64,000 nt of DNA from Colimorpha sp045597845 (lineage in GTDB: Bacteria > Bacteroidota > Bacteroidia > Bacteroidales > P3): positions 1-64,000 of the forward strand of contig JAZLKZ010000119.1 in the NCBI GenBank assembly GCA_045597845.1, read 5' to 3'. The notes below the pieces were generated by a model. The model ran no database searches and had not been told where the DNA came from. It saw nothing but the letters and a program-made list of their open reading frames with translations. Positions 29,634 to 37,200 of the stretch are shown piece after piece. The stretch's first letter is position 1; the number at the start of each line of letters is the position of its first letter. Both the position numbers and the translations under genes were made by a program.

Positions 29634-29667
29634 TTCACGGGCATAGTCCGTGAAAAGTGCAAATATA
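29634..29667 (-). promoter_or_regulatory. secA promoter and 5'-end hairpin
   Basis: The -7 box TATATTTG is at 29660-29667. Immediately after it, TTCACGG and CCGTGAA (29634-29640 and 29648-29654) form a 7-bp hairpin that would sit at the very 5' end of the secA message. Confidence 0.55.
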
Positions 29668-29759
29668 CAAAAAATAATTGAGATTTGGAACTTTATGTAG
29701 GATGATTGTATAAAATGAAAAATAAATGCAAAAAATAGTTAATATGTGCGAAAAAAATG

Positions 29760-29767
29760 TAATTTTG
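29760..29767 (+). promoter_or_regulatory. -7 box before the eCIS cluster
   Basis: TAATTTTG, 27 nt before the ATG at 29795. It is the only clear promoter box before the plus-strand arm of the eCIS genes, which then run to 43983 with small gaps. Confidence 0.6.
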
Positions 29768-29794
29768 CAAAAAAAAATAACATAATTCGCTGGT

Positions 29795-30877
29795 ATGGAA
29801 TACGATTCTGTAAAAAAAAATGGAGCAACAAGCGGTAAAAAGAGGGTCGAAGAGCCTCTCTGTAAACAACAACCTTCTCGGGCGATTGTTCATGCCAAAT
29901 TGGAAATGACAGAACCAGGAGACCATGACGAACTGGAAGCCGATGTGGTCGCTGATGAAATAGTGAATGACGGCAAGGTACGTCGTAAGATATCGGGCGG
30001 CGGTGGCAGCGGAATGGTCGTTTCTCCGCAGGTGGAAAGTCAAATTGCCCAGTTGCAGGGCGGCGGACACGCCATGCCTGAAGGCTTGCGCAATATGATG
30101 GAAAGCGGCTTTGGCCGCGATTTCTCGCAAGTGCGCCTCCACACCGATGCGCAAGCTGCCGAGATGAGTAGTAGCATTTCAGCCAAAGCTTTTACTCATG
30201 GCAACGACATCTACTTTAACCAAGGACAGTATTCGCCTAACACTTCTGAAGGCCAAAAGTTAGTGGCGCACGAATTGACGCATGTTGTGCAGTGTTCATG
30301 GAAAGTTGGGCGAGAAAAAGATGAGAATTCATCTCAAGAAAATGGGGTGTCTGAAGAATTTGACGATTTGTTGCAAATCATTAATGTTATCAATGACATT
30401 TACAGCTGTGTAAGTAATTGGAAAACATTTAAAAATCTATATCTTCTTAAAAAACTTTTACGAGTATTAAAAGTTGTTGTTGATACAGAAATAGGCATTA
30501 TGAGATCCTCTAGAGATGTCGTTTCGATGGGTCTTTCAAGAGGTGCTGAGTATGCTGGAAGAGGAACGCGGATTCTTGGTTGGGGAGGTGTCCTTCTTGC
30601 GTTGTATGATTTATATTCGACTTTTAAAACCTTGGATTTCGAAGAATTCCCTATATCAAGTACTTCTATCTTTATGATTAAAACAGTCAATTTTGCAAGT
30701 GTTTTGGTTTCTCATCCTCGGATTCTTGCAAAAGTTGCTTCGGTATCTCCTGTTGCGGCTACAATTGCTGTTGGATTTGGTACCGGTTATGCTGCTGGAG
30801 ATCTTATAAATACAACTTCAAAAAAGCTATTTGGGAAGGCCCCAGGAGAGGCTATTGTGGATGCGTTTATGGATTAA
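29795..30877 (+). CDS. DUF4157 (eCIS core domain) protein, candidate cargo
   Basis: 360 residues in two parts. Residues about 40-62 hold the acidic leader EPGDHDELEADVVADEIV that usually precedes DUF4157. Residues 90-168 are the DUF4157 domain with the zincin-like motif HELTH at 159-163. Residues 170-360 are unlike anything I recognise and contain hydrophobic, glycine-rich stretches (SVSPVAATIAVGFGTGYAAGDLI). DUF4157 is strongly linked to contractile injection systems and is found on proteins loaded into or trimmed by them. The variable C-terminus with membrane-active appearance suggests a toxin. It is first in the cluster, 50 nt before the cap gene. Confidence 0.75.
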   Translation: MEYDSVKKNGATSGKKRVEEPLCKQQPSRAIVHAKLEMTEPGDHDELEADVVADEIVNDGKVRRKISGGGGSGMVVSPQVESQIAQLQGGGHAMPEGLRNMMESGFGRDFSQVRLHTDAQAAEMSSSISAKAFTHGNDIYFNQGQYSPNTSEGQKLVAHELTHVVQCSWKVGREKDENSSQENGVSEEFDDLLQIINVINDIYSCVSNWKTFKNLYLLKKLLRVLKVVVDTEIGIMRSSRDVVSMGLSRGAEYAGRGTRILGWGGVLLALYDLYSTFKTLDFEEFPISSTSIFMIKTVNFASVLVSHPRILAKVASVSPVAATIAVGFGTGYAAGDLINTTSKKLFGKAPGEAIVDAFMD

Positions 30878-30926
30878 TGATATTATAAAAGGTACTATCG
30901 ACATCTGCGAATAATCATTTTGAATT

Positions 30927-31514
30927 ATGATAGAATCAACGTTAGAAAATATTCGTAAATATTTGGAACTTAAATTCGAAGAGGCTGGTAAAGGGGCCTG
31001 GAAGGTCTATCTTGGCGCTATCGACAAAAATGATGCGATGGAGAGTGGCCTCTATATTACGTTGCTTCGGATCGAAGAGGAAACGTCTATAAAACAACAG
31101 TCTGGATTTCATCGTGTAACGGAAGAAGAAGGTTATTATGCCAATCCAGACATATATGTTAACCTGTATATCGTGATTTCCGCTCATGCCGAGAATTATA
31201 ATACGGGTTTGATGCAGATTTCTTCAACGATAAGTCTTTTAAATAGTAGACATGATTTTGCGGAGAAGGCCACTCGATCAGACGAGGAAACCAAAAACAG
31301 TCAAGAAAAAAATAAAATCCACGAAAGTGTCAAGTCTCTCGCCCTTGAACTTCAGTCTTTGAATGCGGAACAAAACAACAGCATGTGGCAGACTTTAGGC
31401 AGTAAGGTGGTTCCTGCAGTGTGTTATAAAGTCCGCATGATTACTATCAGCGATGAAATGAATAGAATGTCCGCACCGTTAATCAAAAACATAGAAAACA
31501 ATATATTATTATAG
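30927..31514 (+). CDS. eCIS tube-terminator/cap protein (DUF4255, Afp16/Pvc16-like)
   Basis: 195 residues with the DUF4255 pattern: an N-terminal amphipathic helix (IESTLENIRKYLELKF), strands ESGLYITLLRIEEE, and NPDIYVNLYIVISAHAENYNTGLMQIS, which is the most conserved part. In Afp and PVC particles this protein caps the inner tube at the end away from the baseplate. It is directly upstream of the sheath gene, the usual order in Bacteroidota systems. Confidence 0.85.
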   Translation: MIESTLENIRKYLELKFEEAGKGAWKVYLGAIDKNDAMESGLYITLLRIEEETSIKQQSGFHRVTEEEGYYANPDIYVNLYIVISAHAENYNTGLMQISSTISLLNSRHDFAEKATRSDEETKNSQEKNKIHESVKSLALELQSLNAEQNNSMWQTLGSKVVPAVCYKVRMITISDEMNRMSAPLIKNIENNILL

Positions 31515-31547
31515 TCAATACATTATTAACCAAATTGTTGTTAAATT

Positions 31548-33005
31548 ATGGGAACTTACAAAACACCAGGAGTTTATGTGGAAGAGATTTCCAAAATTCC
31601 ACCTTCGGTAGCTGGGGTTGCTACAGCTATTCCTGCTTTTATCGGTATAACCGAGAAAACACCTGAAAATGGGCTGAACATGCCTTTCAAGGTCAGTAGT
31701 ATTCTCGATTTTGAAGCCAAGTTTGGCGGCCCTATGGCATTGTCGCTAGATTCGAAAGGGAATCTTGAGGGTGCTAATTATGTACTTTACGACAGTCTCC
31801 GTTTGTTTTTCGACAATGGTGGAGGCTATTGCTATATTGTTTCTGTGGCTAACTATGGAGATGATTTTAAGAGCGCAGAGACTTTTACGGCCTGTCTTCC
31901 AAATGTAGCAGGCATCGACGAAATCACGATGATCCTTGCCCCGGATGCCGTGACCAATTTCCCGGATAACGAAAAAGGAAGAGCGCTAATGGCAAGCGTT
32001 CAGCAGGCTTTGTTGGCTCATTGTGGCGAATTAGGTGATAGGGTTGCCATACTGGATGTCAAATGTAATGGTAATATCGATTCCGACCTTAACGCTTTCC
32101 GCTCCGATATCGGTATCAACCATTTAAGCTATGGCGCAGCTTACTACCCATTTTTGATGTCCTCTTATACCAAAGAGATTGGATTTGACGAGATGTATCA
32201 AGATTCATCGGTTCAGGCGCTCTATACGGATGAAGAGAAGGCGGACATTGAAAGGTTGCTGAAGGCAATCAATAAAGAAGAAGGTTGGGACCTTGAACCG
32301 GTAGAGGGTGAGTTGGATAGTGATAAGGAGTTAAGAAGACTTGCAACTATTCGATATGTAACCAAGAAAATGGAGGCAAAGTCTGGGTATAGTGATTTGG
32401 TTGAGAAAAAACTTGCTACGGCAAATCTTATTCCTCCCAGTGGAGCCATCGCAGGTGTTTGCTGCGCAAATGATGCGACGAAGGGAGTATGGCAATCGCC
32501 AGCAAATGTCAGTCTCTCTTCTGTCAGCAATGTTGCGTTGCGTATTTCCGACAAAGAACAGGAAAACATCAATGTCGATGCGGATAACGGCAAATCGGTA
32601 AACGCTATTCGCGTATTCCAAGGAAAAGGTATTCTCGTTTGGGGCGCTCGTACTCTTGACGGATTTAGCAATGAATGGAAATATCTCTCAGTTCGCCGTT
32701 TCTTCAATTATGTCGAGGAAAGCGTACAAAAATCGACTTCATGGGCAGTGTTCCAACCAAATGATGCAAATACTTGGGTCAATGTGCGTTGCCAGATTGA
32801 GAACTTTTTGTCGAACCTTTGGCGTGATGGCGCGTTGGCAGGCGCCACTCCTGACCAGGCATTTTATGTGAAGGTTGGGCTTGGTAGTACAATGACATCA
32901 GTTGATGTGTTGGAAGGAAAAATGATTGTCGAGATTGGTATGGCAGTTGTTCGTCCTGCAGAGTTCATTGTGCTGCAGTTTTCACATAAACTTCAGGAAT
33001 CATAA
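31548..33005 (+). CDS. eCIS contractile sheath protein (Afp2-4/Pvc2-4-like)
   Basis: 485 residues. The N-terminus KTPGVYVEEISKIPPSVAGV, followed by TAIPAFIGITEK, is the phage-tail-sheath signature. The C-terminal domain ends with the inter-subunit handshake strands (VEESVQKSTSWAVFQPND, WRDGALAGATPDQAFYVKVG). Only one sheath gene is present, whereas Afp and PVC have two or three, so the particle has a single-type sheath. Contraction drives the inner tube into the target envelope. Confidence 0.93.
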   Translation: MGTYKTPGVYVEEISKIPPSVAGVATAIPAFIGITEKTPENGLNMPFKVSSILDFEAKFGGPMALSLDSKGNLEGANYVLYDSLRLFFDNGGGYCYIVSVANYGDDFKSAETFTACLPNVAGIDEITMILAPDAVTNFPDNEKGRALMASVQQALLAHCGELGDRVAILDVKCNGNIDSDLNAFRSDIGINHLSYGAAYYPFLMSSYTKEIGFDEMYQDSSVQALYTDEEKADIERLLKAINKEEGWDLEPVEGELDSDKELRRLATIRYVTKKMEAKSGYSDLVEKKLATANLIPPSGAIAGVCCANDATKGVWQSPANVSLSSVSNVALRISDKEQENINVDADNGKSVNAIRVFQGKGILVWGARTLDGFSNEWKYLSVRRFFNYVEESVQKSTSWAVFQPNDANTWVNVRCQIENFLSNLWRDGALAGATPDQAFYVKVGLGSTMTSVDVLEGKMIVEIGMAVVRPAEFIVLQFSHKLQES

Positions 33006-33030
33006 GTAATAATTTAAACAAGAAAACAAT

Positions 33031-33480
33031 ATGGCTACAAATAATTATCCATTGACGGGATTCCACTTTTCCGTTAAGTGGGGAGATGAAAACGAGACCG
33101 TGAGTTTTTCTGATGTTTCGGGTCTCAACGTCAGTACAAAAGTAATTGAATACCGAGAAGGTTCAAACAAGGAACTTACAACCTATAAGATGCCAGGTCT
33201 AAGAACGTACGGAAATGTCACGCTAAAACGTGGAAGCATGGCTACGGACAATGGTTTCTTTGTATGGTTTGACAGCATCCAGAATAATACCGTTGAGCGG
33301 AGAGAGGTTATTATATCTCTGCTTGATGAAAAACATGAAGCTGTAATTACTTGGAATCTGAAAAATGCATTTCCCGTGAAGTATGTTCCCGGCGATCTTA
33401 GTGCATCAAAAGGTGAAGTTCTTATCGAAAGCATAGAGCTTGCTTATGAAAGTTTTACGGTGACAAGAAAGACTGAATAA
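33031..33480 (+). CDS. eCIS inner tube protein (Afp1/Pvc1-like, gp19 family)
   Basis: 149 residues with the tube fold: PLTGFHFSVKWGDENETVSFSDVSGL at the start, VIEYREGSNKE, MPGLRTYGNVTLKRGSM and the terminal SIELAYESFTV. It stacks as hexamers to form the inner tube. It follows the sheath gene by 25 nt. A hairpin at 33499 follows it, consistent with this gene needing the highest expression. Confidence 0.93.
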   Translation: MATNNYPLTGFHFSVKWGDENETVSFSDVSGLNVSTKVIEYREGSNKELTTYKMPGLRTYGNVTLKRGSMATDNGFFVWFDSIQNNTVERREVIISLLDEKHEAVITWNLKNAFPVKYVPGDLSASKGEVLIESIELAYESFTVTRKTE

Positions 33481-33498
33481 TCAATAAAGATAGGGAGA

Positions 33499-33523
33499 TG
33501 GGGTGGCTCATCGTGTCGCCCCA
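33499..33523 (+). terminator. Possible attenuator hairpin between the two tube genes
   Basis: TGGGGTGGC (33499-33507) and GTCGCCCCA (33515-33523) pair with two G-T wobbles around a 7-nt loop. The T6 run follows only at 33541, too far for a canonical terminator, so it may stabilise the 3' end of the sheath-tube message or cause partial termination. Confidence 0.45.
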
Positions 33524-33549
33524 CTCCATTATCTGTACTCTTTTTTAAA

Positions 33550-34017
33550 ATGAGCCAGAAAGTTGTAAAAGAACAATTCAATTATATTCACGCATTCTGT
33601 TTTGTCGTTAATTTCCAAGGTGGAGGTCTGGATATTAAAAAAATGGGGTGGCAAGAGGTATCTGGTTTGAATGCGGAACTTGGAATTGAGGAAGTTGCGG
33701 AAGGTGGTGAAAACCAATTTACTTGGAGGCTTCCGAAGCCTCCCAAATACAAGAACCTAGTGTTAAAGAGGGCTTCGCGTGTGAATTGTGATTCATTAAT
33801 TGAATGGGTGAATAATGCAATCACGAATTTCCAGTTTGCGCCAACAACAGTGACGGTGTCAATCTTGGGTGAGAGTGATATGGATACTCCGATTAGAGTG
33901 TGGAACTTCGTGGATGCATACCCTGTAAGCATGAAGATATCAGACCTTTCGGCGCAAAAAGGAGAGTTGGTTATTGAAACTTTGGAATTGGCATACAAAT
34001 ATTTTACGGTACAATGA
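33550..34017 (+). CDS. Second tube protein, baseplate-proximal (Afp5/Pvc5-like)
   Basis: 155 residues, same fold as the preceding tube protein: FNYIHAFCFVVNFQGG, KMGWQEVSGLNAELGIEEVAEGGENQF, NLVLKRASRVNCDSLIEWVNNA and ETLELAYKYFTVQ at the end. In characterised particles such a paralogue starts the tube on the baseplate. Its last codons overlap the next small gene. Confidence 0.9.
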   Translation: MSQKVVKEQFNYIHAFCFVVNFQGGGLDIKKMGWQEVSGLNAELGIEEVAEGGENQFTWRLPKPPKYKNLVLKRASRVNCDSLIEWVNNAITNFQFAPTTVTVSILGESDMDTPIRVWNFVDAYPVSMKISDLSAQKGELVIETLELAYKYFTVQ

Positions 34018-34184
34018 CACTTAAGATCAAAGAATTGACTATCAAAGCGGATTTTTCTCGTTCTGCAACCAACGCTAGCATAGAGGAGATGCGGAAAAAT
34101 GCAGTGGCTGATTCCATTGAACCCAATATGGCGGAGAGAATTACTGAACTTGCCAAAAAAACAAAAAATAGTAGAGAAAGATGA
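34014..34184 (+). CDS. Small DUF5908-like eCIS protein
   Basis: 56 residues from the ATG at 34014, which overlaps the preceding stop (ATGA); its own stop overlaps the next start at 34181. The product begins MTLKIKELTIKADFS and is lysine-rich at the end. A short protein of this form, starting with an I-x-E-L-x-I-K strand, lies at the same place in many Bacteroidota injection-system clusters and is labelled DUF5908. Its role in assembly is unknown. Confidence 0.75.
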   Translation: MTLKIKELTIKADFSRSATNASIEEMRKNAVADSIEPNMAERITELAKKTKNSRER

Positions 34185-34792
34185 ATGACAAACTCTCAAA
34201 AAAAATGATTTTTCGCTCTTTTGACGAAAATACGTTCAAGGAGAAAAATGCCATTGCTGAATATGAGGTAATGCTGAATCCCGCATCGTTCTCTCGTACT
34301 TTGGCAACTAAGAAAGATGACTCGCCAAAGCGTGGAGGTGTCGCGTCTGATGGCAAGTGGGTGGGACTGGAGAGTGAATCTTTTAAGTTTGATTTGATTT
34401 TTGATGGTACCGGCATAGTCGATCCTCAGAGAAAAAATGTTGAAGAGGAAATAGAAAAATTTCTGGAAGTGGTTTACATCCCTAAATCAAAAGGGAACCA
34501 GACAATCAAACAGGCTTTTGTTGAAATATCATATGGCAGTCTTGTGATAAACTGCAAAATGTCTTCGATAAGCGTCGATTATCAATTGTTTGATAGATCG
34601 GGGGCTCCTCTTCGCGCAAAAGTTACTTGTTCATTTACGACAGTATTGTATCCTAAAAAAAAGAAAGAAAAACCTAAGCAGGAACCTGTATCAAATAGTT
34701 GCTGTTGTCCGCCGCCACAATGCTGTAGTGATGTATTGCAACAAACCATGTCGTCTAATAGCGATTCACTTTATGATCAAATTCAAAAATGA
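34181..34792 (+). CDS. eCIS hub adaptor, Afp7/Pvc7-like tube-associated protein
   Basis: 203 residues with the CIS-tube N-terminal domain: NAIAEYEVMLNPASFSRTLATK, ESFKFDLIFDGTGIVD, INCKMSSISVDYQLFD and PLRAKVTCSFTTVL. This protein connects spike and tube. Homologues usually continue with a LysM domain; here the sequence ends after a basic linker with a short Cys/Pro-rich tail (SCCCPPPQCCSD), so LysM is missing. Start and stop overlap neighbouring genes. Confidence 0.8.
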   Translation: MNDKLSKKMIFRSFDENTFKEKNAIAEYEVMLNPASFSRTLATKKDDSPKRGGVASDGKWVGLESESFKFDLIFDGTGIVDPQRKNVEEEIEKFLEVVYIPKSKGNQTIKQAFVEISYGSLVINCKMSSISVDYQLFDRSGAPLRAKVTCSFTTVLYPKKKKEKPKQEPVSNSCCCPPPQCCSDVLQQTMSSNSDSLYDQIQK

Positions 34793-36522
34793 ACGAAAAG
34801 CCCCTTTATAATCAGGACCCCCATTTTAGCGTACAACTAAACGGAAAAGAAACAGATTATGCTCCGTTCATTATCTCTGCCGAAACGAGAACCGAGTACA
34901 ATAAGCTCTCTGTTGCGGAAATTGTATTGGATGATGGTGGGCTGTCTGATGATGAATTTAAGATTGGAGATTCTGATTCTTTTTTTGTCGGAAAAGAGAT
35001 TGCGGTGTTTTCAGAGAAAGACTCTCAGAAACAATGTCTGTTTAAAGGAATTGTAGAACTGCAAAATATTGTGTTGAAAGGAACGTCGTCCAAATTGAAA
35101 ATCACGGCAAAACATGTGGCATATAAAATGACACTTGAGCGTAAGTTGCGTAGTTTTGAGAATATGACTGATTCGGACTTGATACAATCAATTTGTAGTG
35201 AATATGGAATAGATGTCGTTGTTGATAATACAAACGTTCAACATGAAAGGTTGGTCCAGTACAACTGCACCGATTGGGATTTTGTCAACCTACGAGCAGA
35301 AGCAATGGGTCTCATGCTTTATACTACACCATCGGGAATTGTCATAAAGACTCCGGATGTTGGTGCATCTCCAGTTTTGACCATTGCAAATGGGTATAAT
35401 CTGGTGAATTTGGATGTTGAGATGGACGCTCGCCATTTGTCGCTTCAATACTCTGCGGATGCATGGAATTATGCTACTCAAGAGATTGAACAAGTCGATT
35501 CAGAAGGAGGCGAGTACGACAATCCAATTGGTAATCAAAGTGCCAAGGACTTGGCAAGTAAGAATAATGTCAATAAGTTGATGAGTCACAGATTGTCAAT
35601 ACAAGAGAATTCAGATTCGTTAATGGAATGGAATAAAGCTTTGGCTATGCGATCTGATTTGTCTCGTATTGTGGGGACATCCACAGTGTGGGGATTTGCC
35701 CCTATAGAGCCAGGTGACATTGTCTGTTTGGAAAATGTTGGAAAACGTTTTGACGGGAATGCGATTGTATCGTCGGTAATACATTCTATTGATAATTCCG
35801 ACTGGACAACGACGATTCATATTGGAGTTGAAAATGTATTGTATGCCGATCGATATGATAATATTGCCTCAAAACCTGCAGATGGAGAGACCCCTCCCGT
35901 AAATGGACTGCAGATCGCCAAAGTCAAGGCCTTGGAAGGGGACCCTCTGGGTGAAGAACGTATTTATATAAGCTTGTTGAACAACGAGAATACAAAGTTA
36001 TGGGCAAGAGTCTCCACGCTTGATGCCGGCAATGATAGAGGTACGGTTTTCTGTCCAGAAATCGATGACGAGGTTGTTGTGGGGTTTATTAACGATAATC
36101 CGAACCAGGCTGTTGTACTGGGAATGTTGCATAGTAGTTCATCTCCGTCTCCACTCGAAAAGTCGGATGATAATCATCTTAAGGCCATTGTTACGAGAGA
36201 AAAACTACGGGTCGATTTTGATGATGAAAATAAGATGATAACAATTTCCACCCCGGGTGGAAATAAATTAGCCTTGAACGATGATGATGGTGGTGTATTC
36301 ATTGAAGACCAAAATGGGAATAAGATCACAATGGATAGCAACGGTATTGTTGTTGAGACAAACAAGGTGTTTGAAGTCAAGGCGTCTCAAGATGTGAAAC
36401 TCGAGGGTAACAATACTACTGTTAAAGCCAATGCGCAGTTAAAGCTCCAGGGCACGGCAGGCTCTGAATTGTCGGCATCGGGAAACACGGTGGTTAAGGG
36501 GGCTATTGTTCAAATTAATTAA
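34789..36522 (+). CDS. eCIS spike protein, VgrG-like (Afp8/Pvc8)
   Basis: 577 residues. Residues 1 to about 370 are the gp27/gpD-like hub (HFSVQLNGKETDYAPFIIS, CLFKGIVELQNIVLKGTSS, VQYNCTDWDFVNLRAEAMG). Residues about 385-450 are the gp5 OB domain (WARVSTLDAGNDRGTVFCPEIDD, VVLGMLHSS). The remainder is a repetitive beta-helix needle (GNKITMDSNGIVVETNKVFEV and so on). The needle tip would be sharpened by the PAAR protein encoded next. Confidence 0.92.
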   Translation: MNEKPLYNQDPHFSVQLNGKETDYAPFIISAETRTEYNKLSVAEIVLDDGGLSDDEFKIGDSDSFFVGKEIAVFSEKDSQKQCLFKGIVELQNIVLKGTSSKLKITAKHVAYKMTLERKLRSFENMTDSDLIQSICSEYGIDVVVDNTNVQHERLVQYNCTDWDFVNLRAEAMGLMLYTTPSGIVIKTPDVGASPVLTIANGYNLVNLDVEMDARHLSLQYSADAWNYATQEIEQVDSEGGEYDNPIGNQSAKDLASKNNVNKLMSHRLSIQENSDSLMEWNKALAMRSDLSRIVGTSTVWGFAPIEPGDIVCLENVGKRFDGNAIVSSVIHSIDNSDWTTTIHIGVENVLYADRYDNIASKPADGETPPVNGLQIAKVKALEGDPLGEERIYISLLNNENTKLWARVSTLDAGNDRGTVFCPEIDDEVVVGFINDNPNQAVVLGMLHSSSSPSPLEKSDDNHLKAIVTREKLRVDFDDENKMITISTPGGNKLALNDDDGGVFIEDQNGNKITMDSNGIVVETNKVFEVKASQDVKLEGNNTTVKANAQLKLQGTAGSELSASGNTVVKGAIVQIN

Positions 36523-36536
36523 AAAGAAGTTCAGAT

Positions 36537-36815
36537 ATGGCAGCAGCGGTTAGAGTTGGTGATACGACCACACATGGTGGGGTGATAACAGGTCCGGGCG
36601 TGACTACTGTTTTGATCGGTAGCATGCCTGCGGCGGTGGCAGGTGATTTGCATACATGCCCGTTGCCACCTCCAACGCACGTTCCATCTTCACCATTCCC
36701 TATGGGTAGTGCTACGGTTTTGATAGGTGGTAAACCGGCATTGCGAACCACTGATGTTTGTGGTTGTGGGGCTATGGCTGTTGTTGGTTTCCCTACTGTA
36801 ATTATAGGAGGTTAA
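36537..36815 (+). CDS. PAAR-repeat spike tip (Afp10/Pvc10-like)
   Basis: 92 residues with PAAR repeats: RVGDTTTHGGVITGPG, GSATVLIGGKPALRTTD and FPTVIIGG. The His and Cys residues that bind the tip metal are present (H14, H43, C46 and Cys near 74-76). No C-terminal toxin extension. Confidence 0.9.
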   Translation: MAAAVRVGDTTTHGGVITGPGVTTVLIGSMPAAVAGDLHTCPLPPPTHVPSSPFPMGSATVLIGGKPALRTTDVCGCGAMAVVGFPTVIIGG

Positions 36816-36819
36816 TAAC

Positions 36820-37197
36820 ATGGATAATATTGGAAGGGGATGGTCTTTCCCACCTCATTTTAACAAATTTAGACAATCGGTAGAAATGACCACTACCGAC
36901 CAGGAAGAAGTGGAACAAAGTCTCAAAGTGTTGTTTTCCACGCATCTAAATGAAAGGCTTTTCCATGGCGATTTTGGTTGTACCCTTGACAGCTATAAGT
37001 TTAATTCTGTACCTGCCAAGAGAATTAAGAAGGCTTTGGAGGAGGCAATCAATGAGTACGAATCTCGAATTACGCTAAATGCATTGGAGATTGATACTGA
37101 AAACATGTTGGAGGGTAAGTTGGTATTGCGCATATCCTACACAATAGACCAGACTGGAAGTAGTTACAATATGGTTTATCCTTACAATTTTGAGTGA
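36820..37197 (+). CDS. Baseplate wedge protein, gp25 family (Afp9/Pvc9-like)
   Basis: 125 residues with the GPW/gp25 pattern: GWSFPPHFNKFRQSVEMTT, EEVEQSLKVLFSTHLNERLFHGDFGCTLD and a final strand pair. It forms the inner baseplate ring that initiates sheath polymerisation. Confidence 0.9.
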   Translation: MDNIGRGWSFPPHFNKFRQSVEMTTTDQEEVEQSLKVLFSTHLNERLFHGDFGCTLDSYKFNSVPAKRIKKALEEAINEYESRITLNALEIDTENMLEGKLVLRISYTIDQTGSSYNMVYPYNFE

Positions 37198-37200
37198 TAT

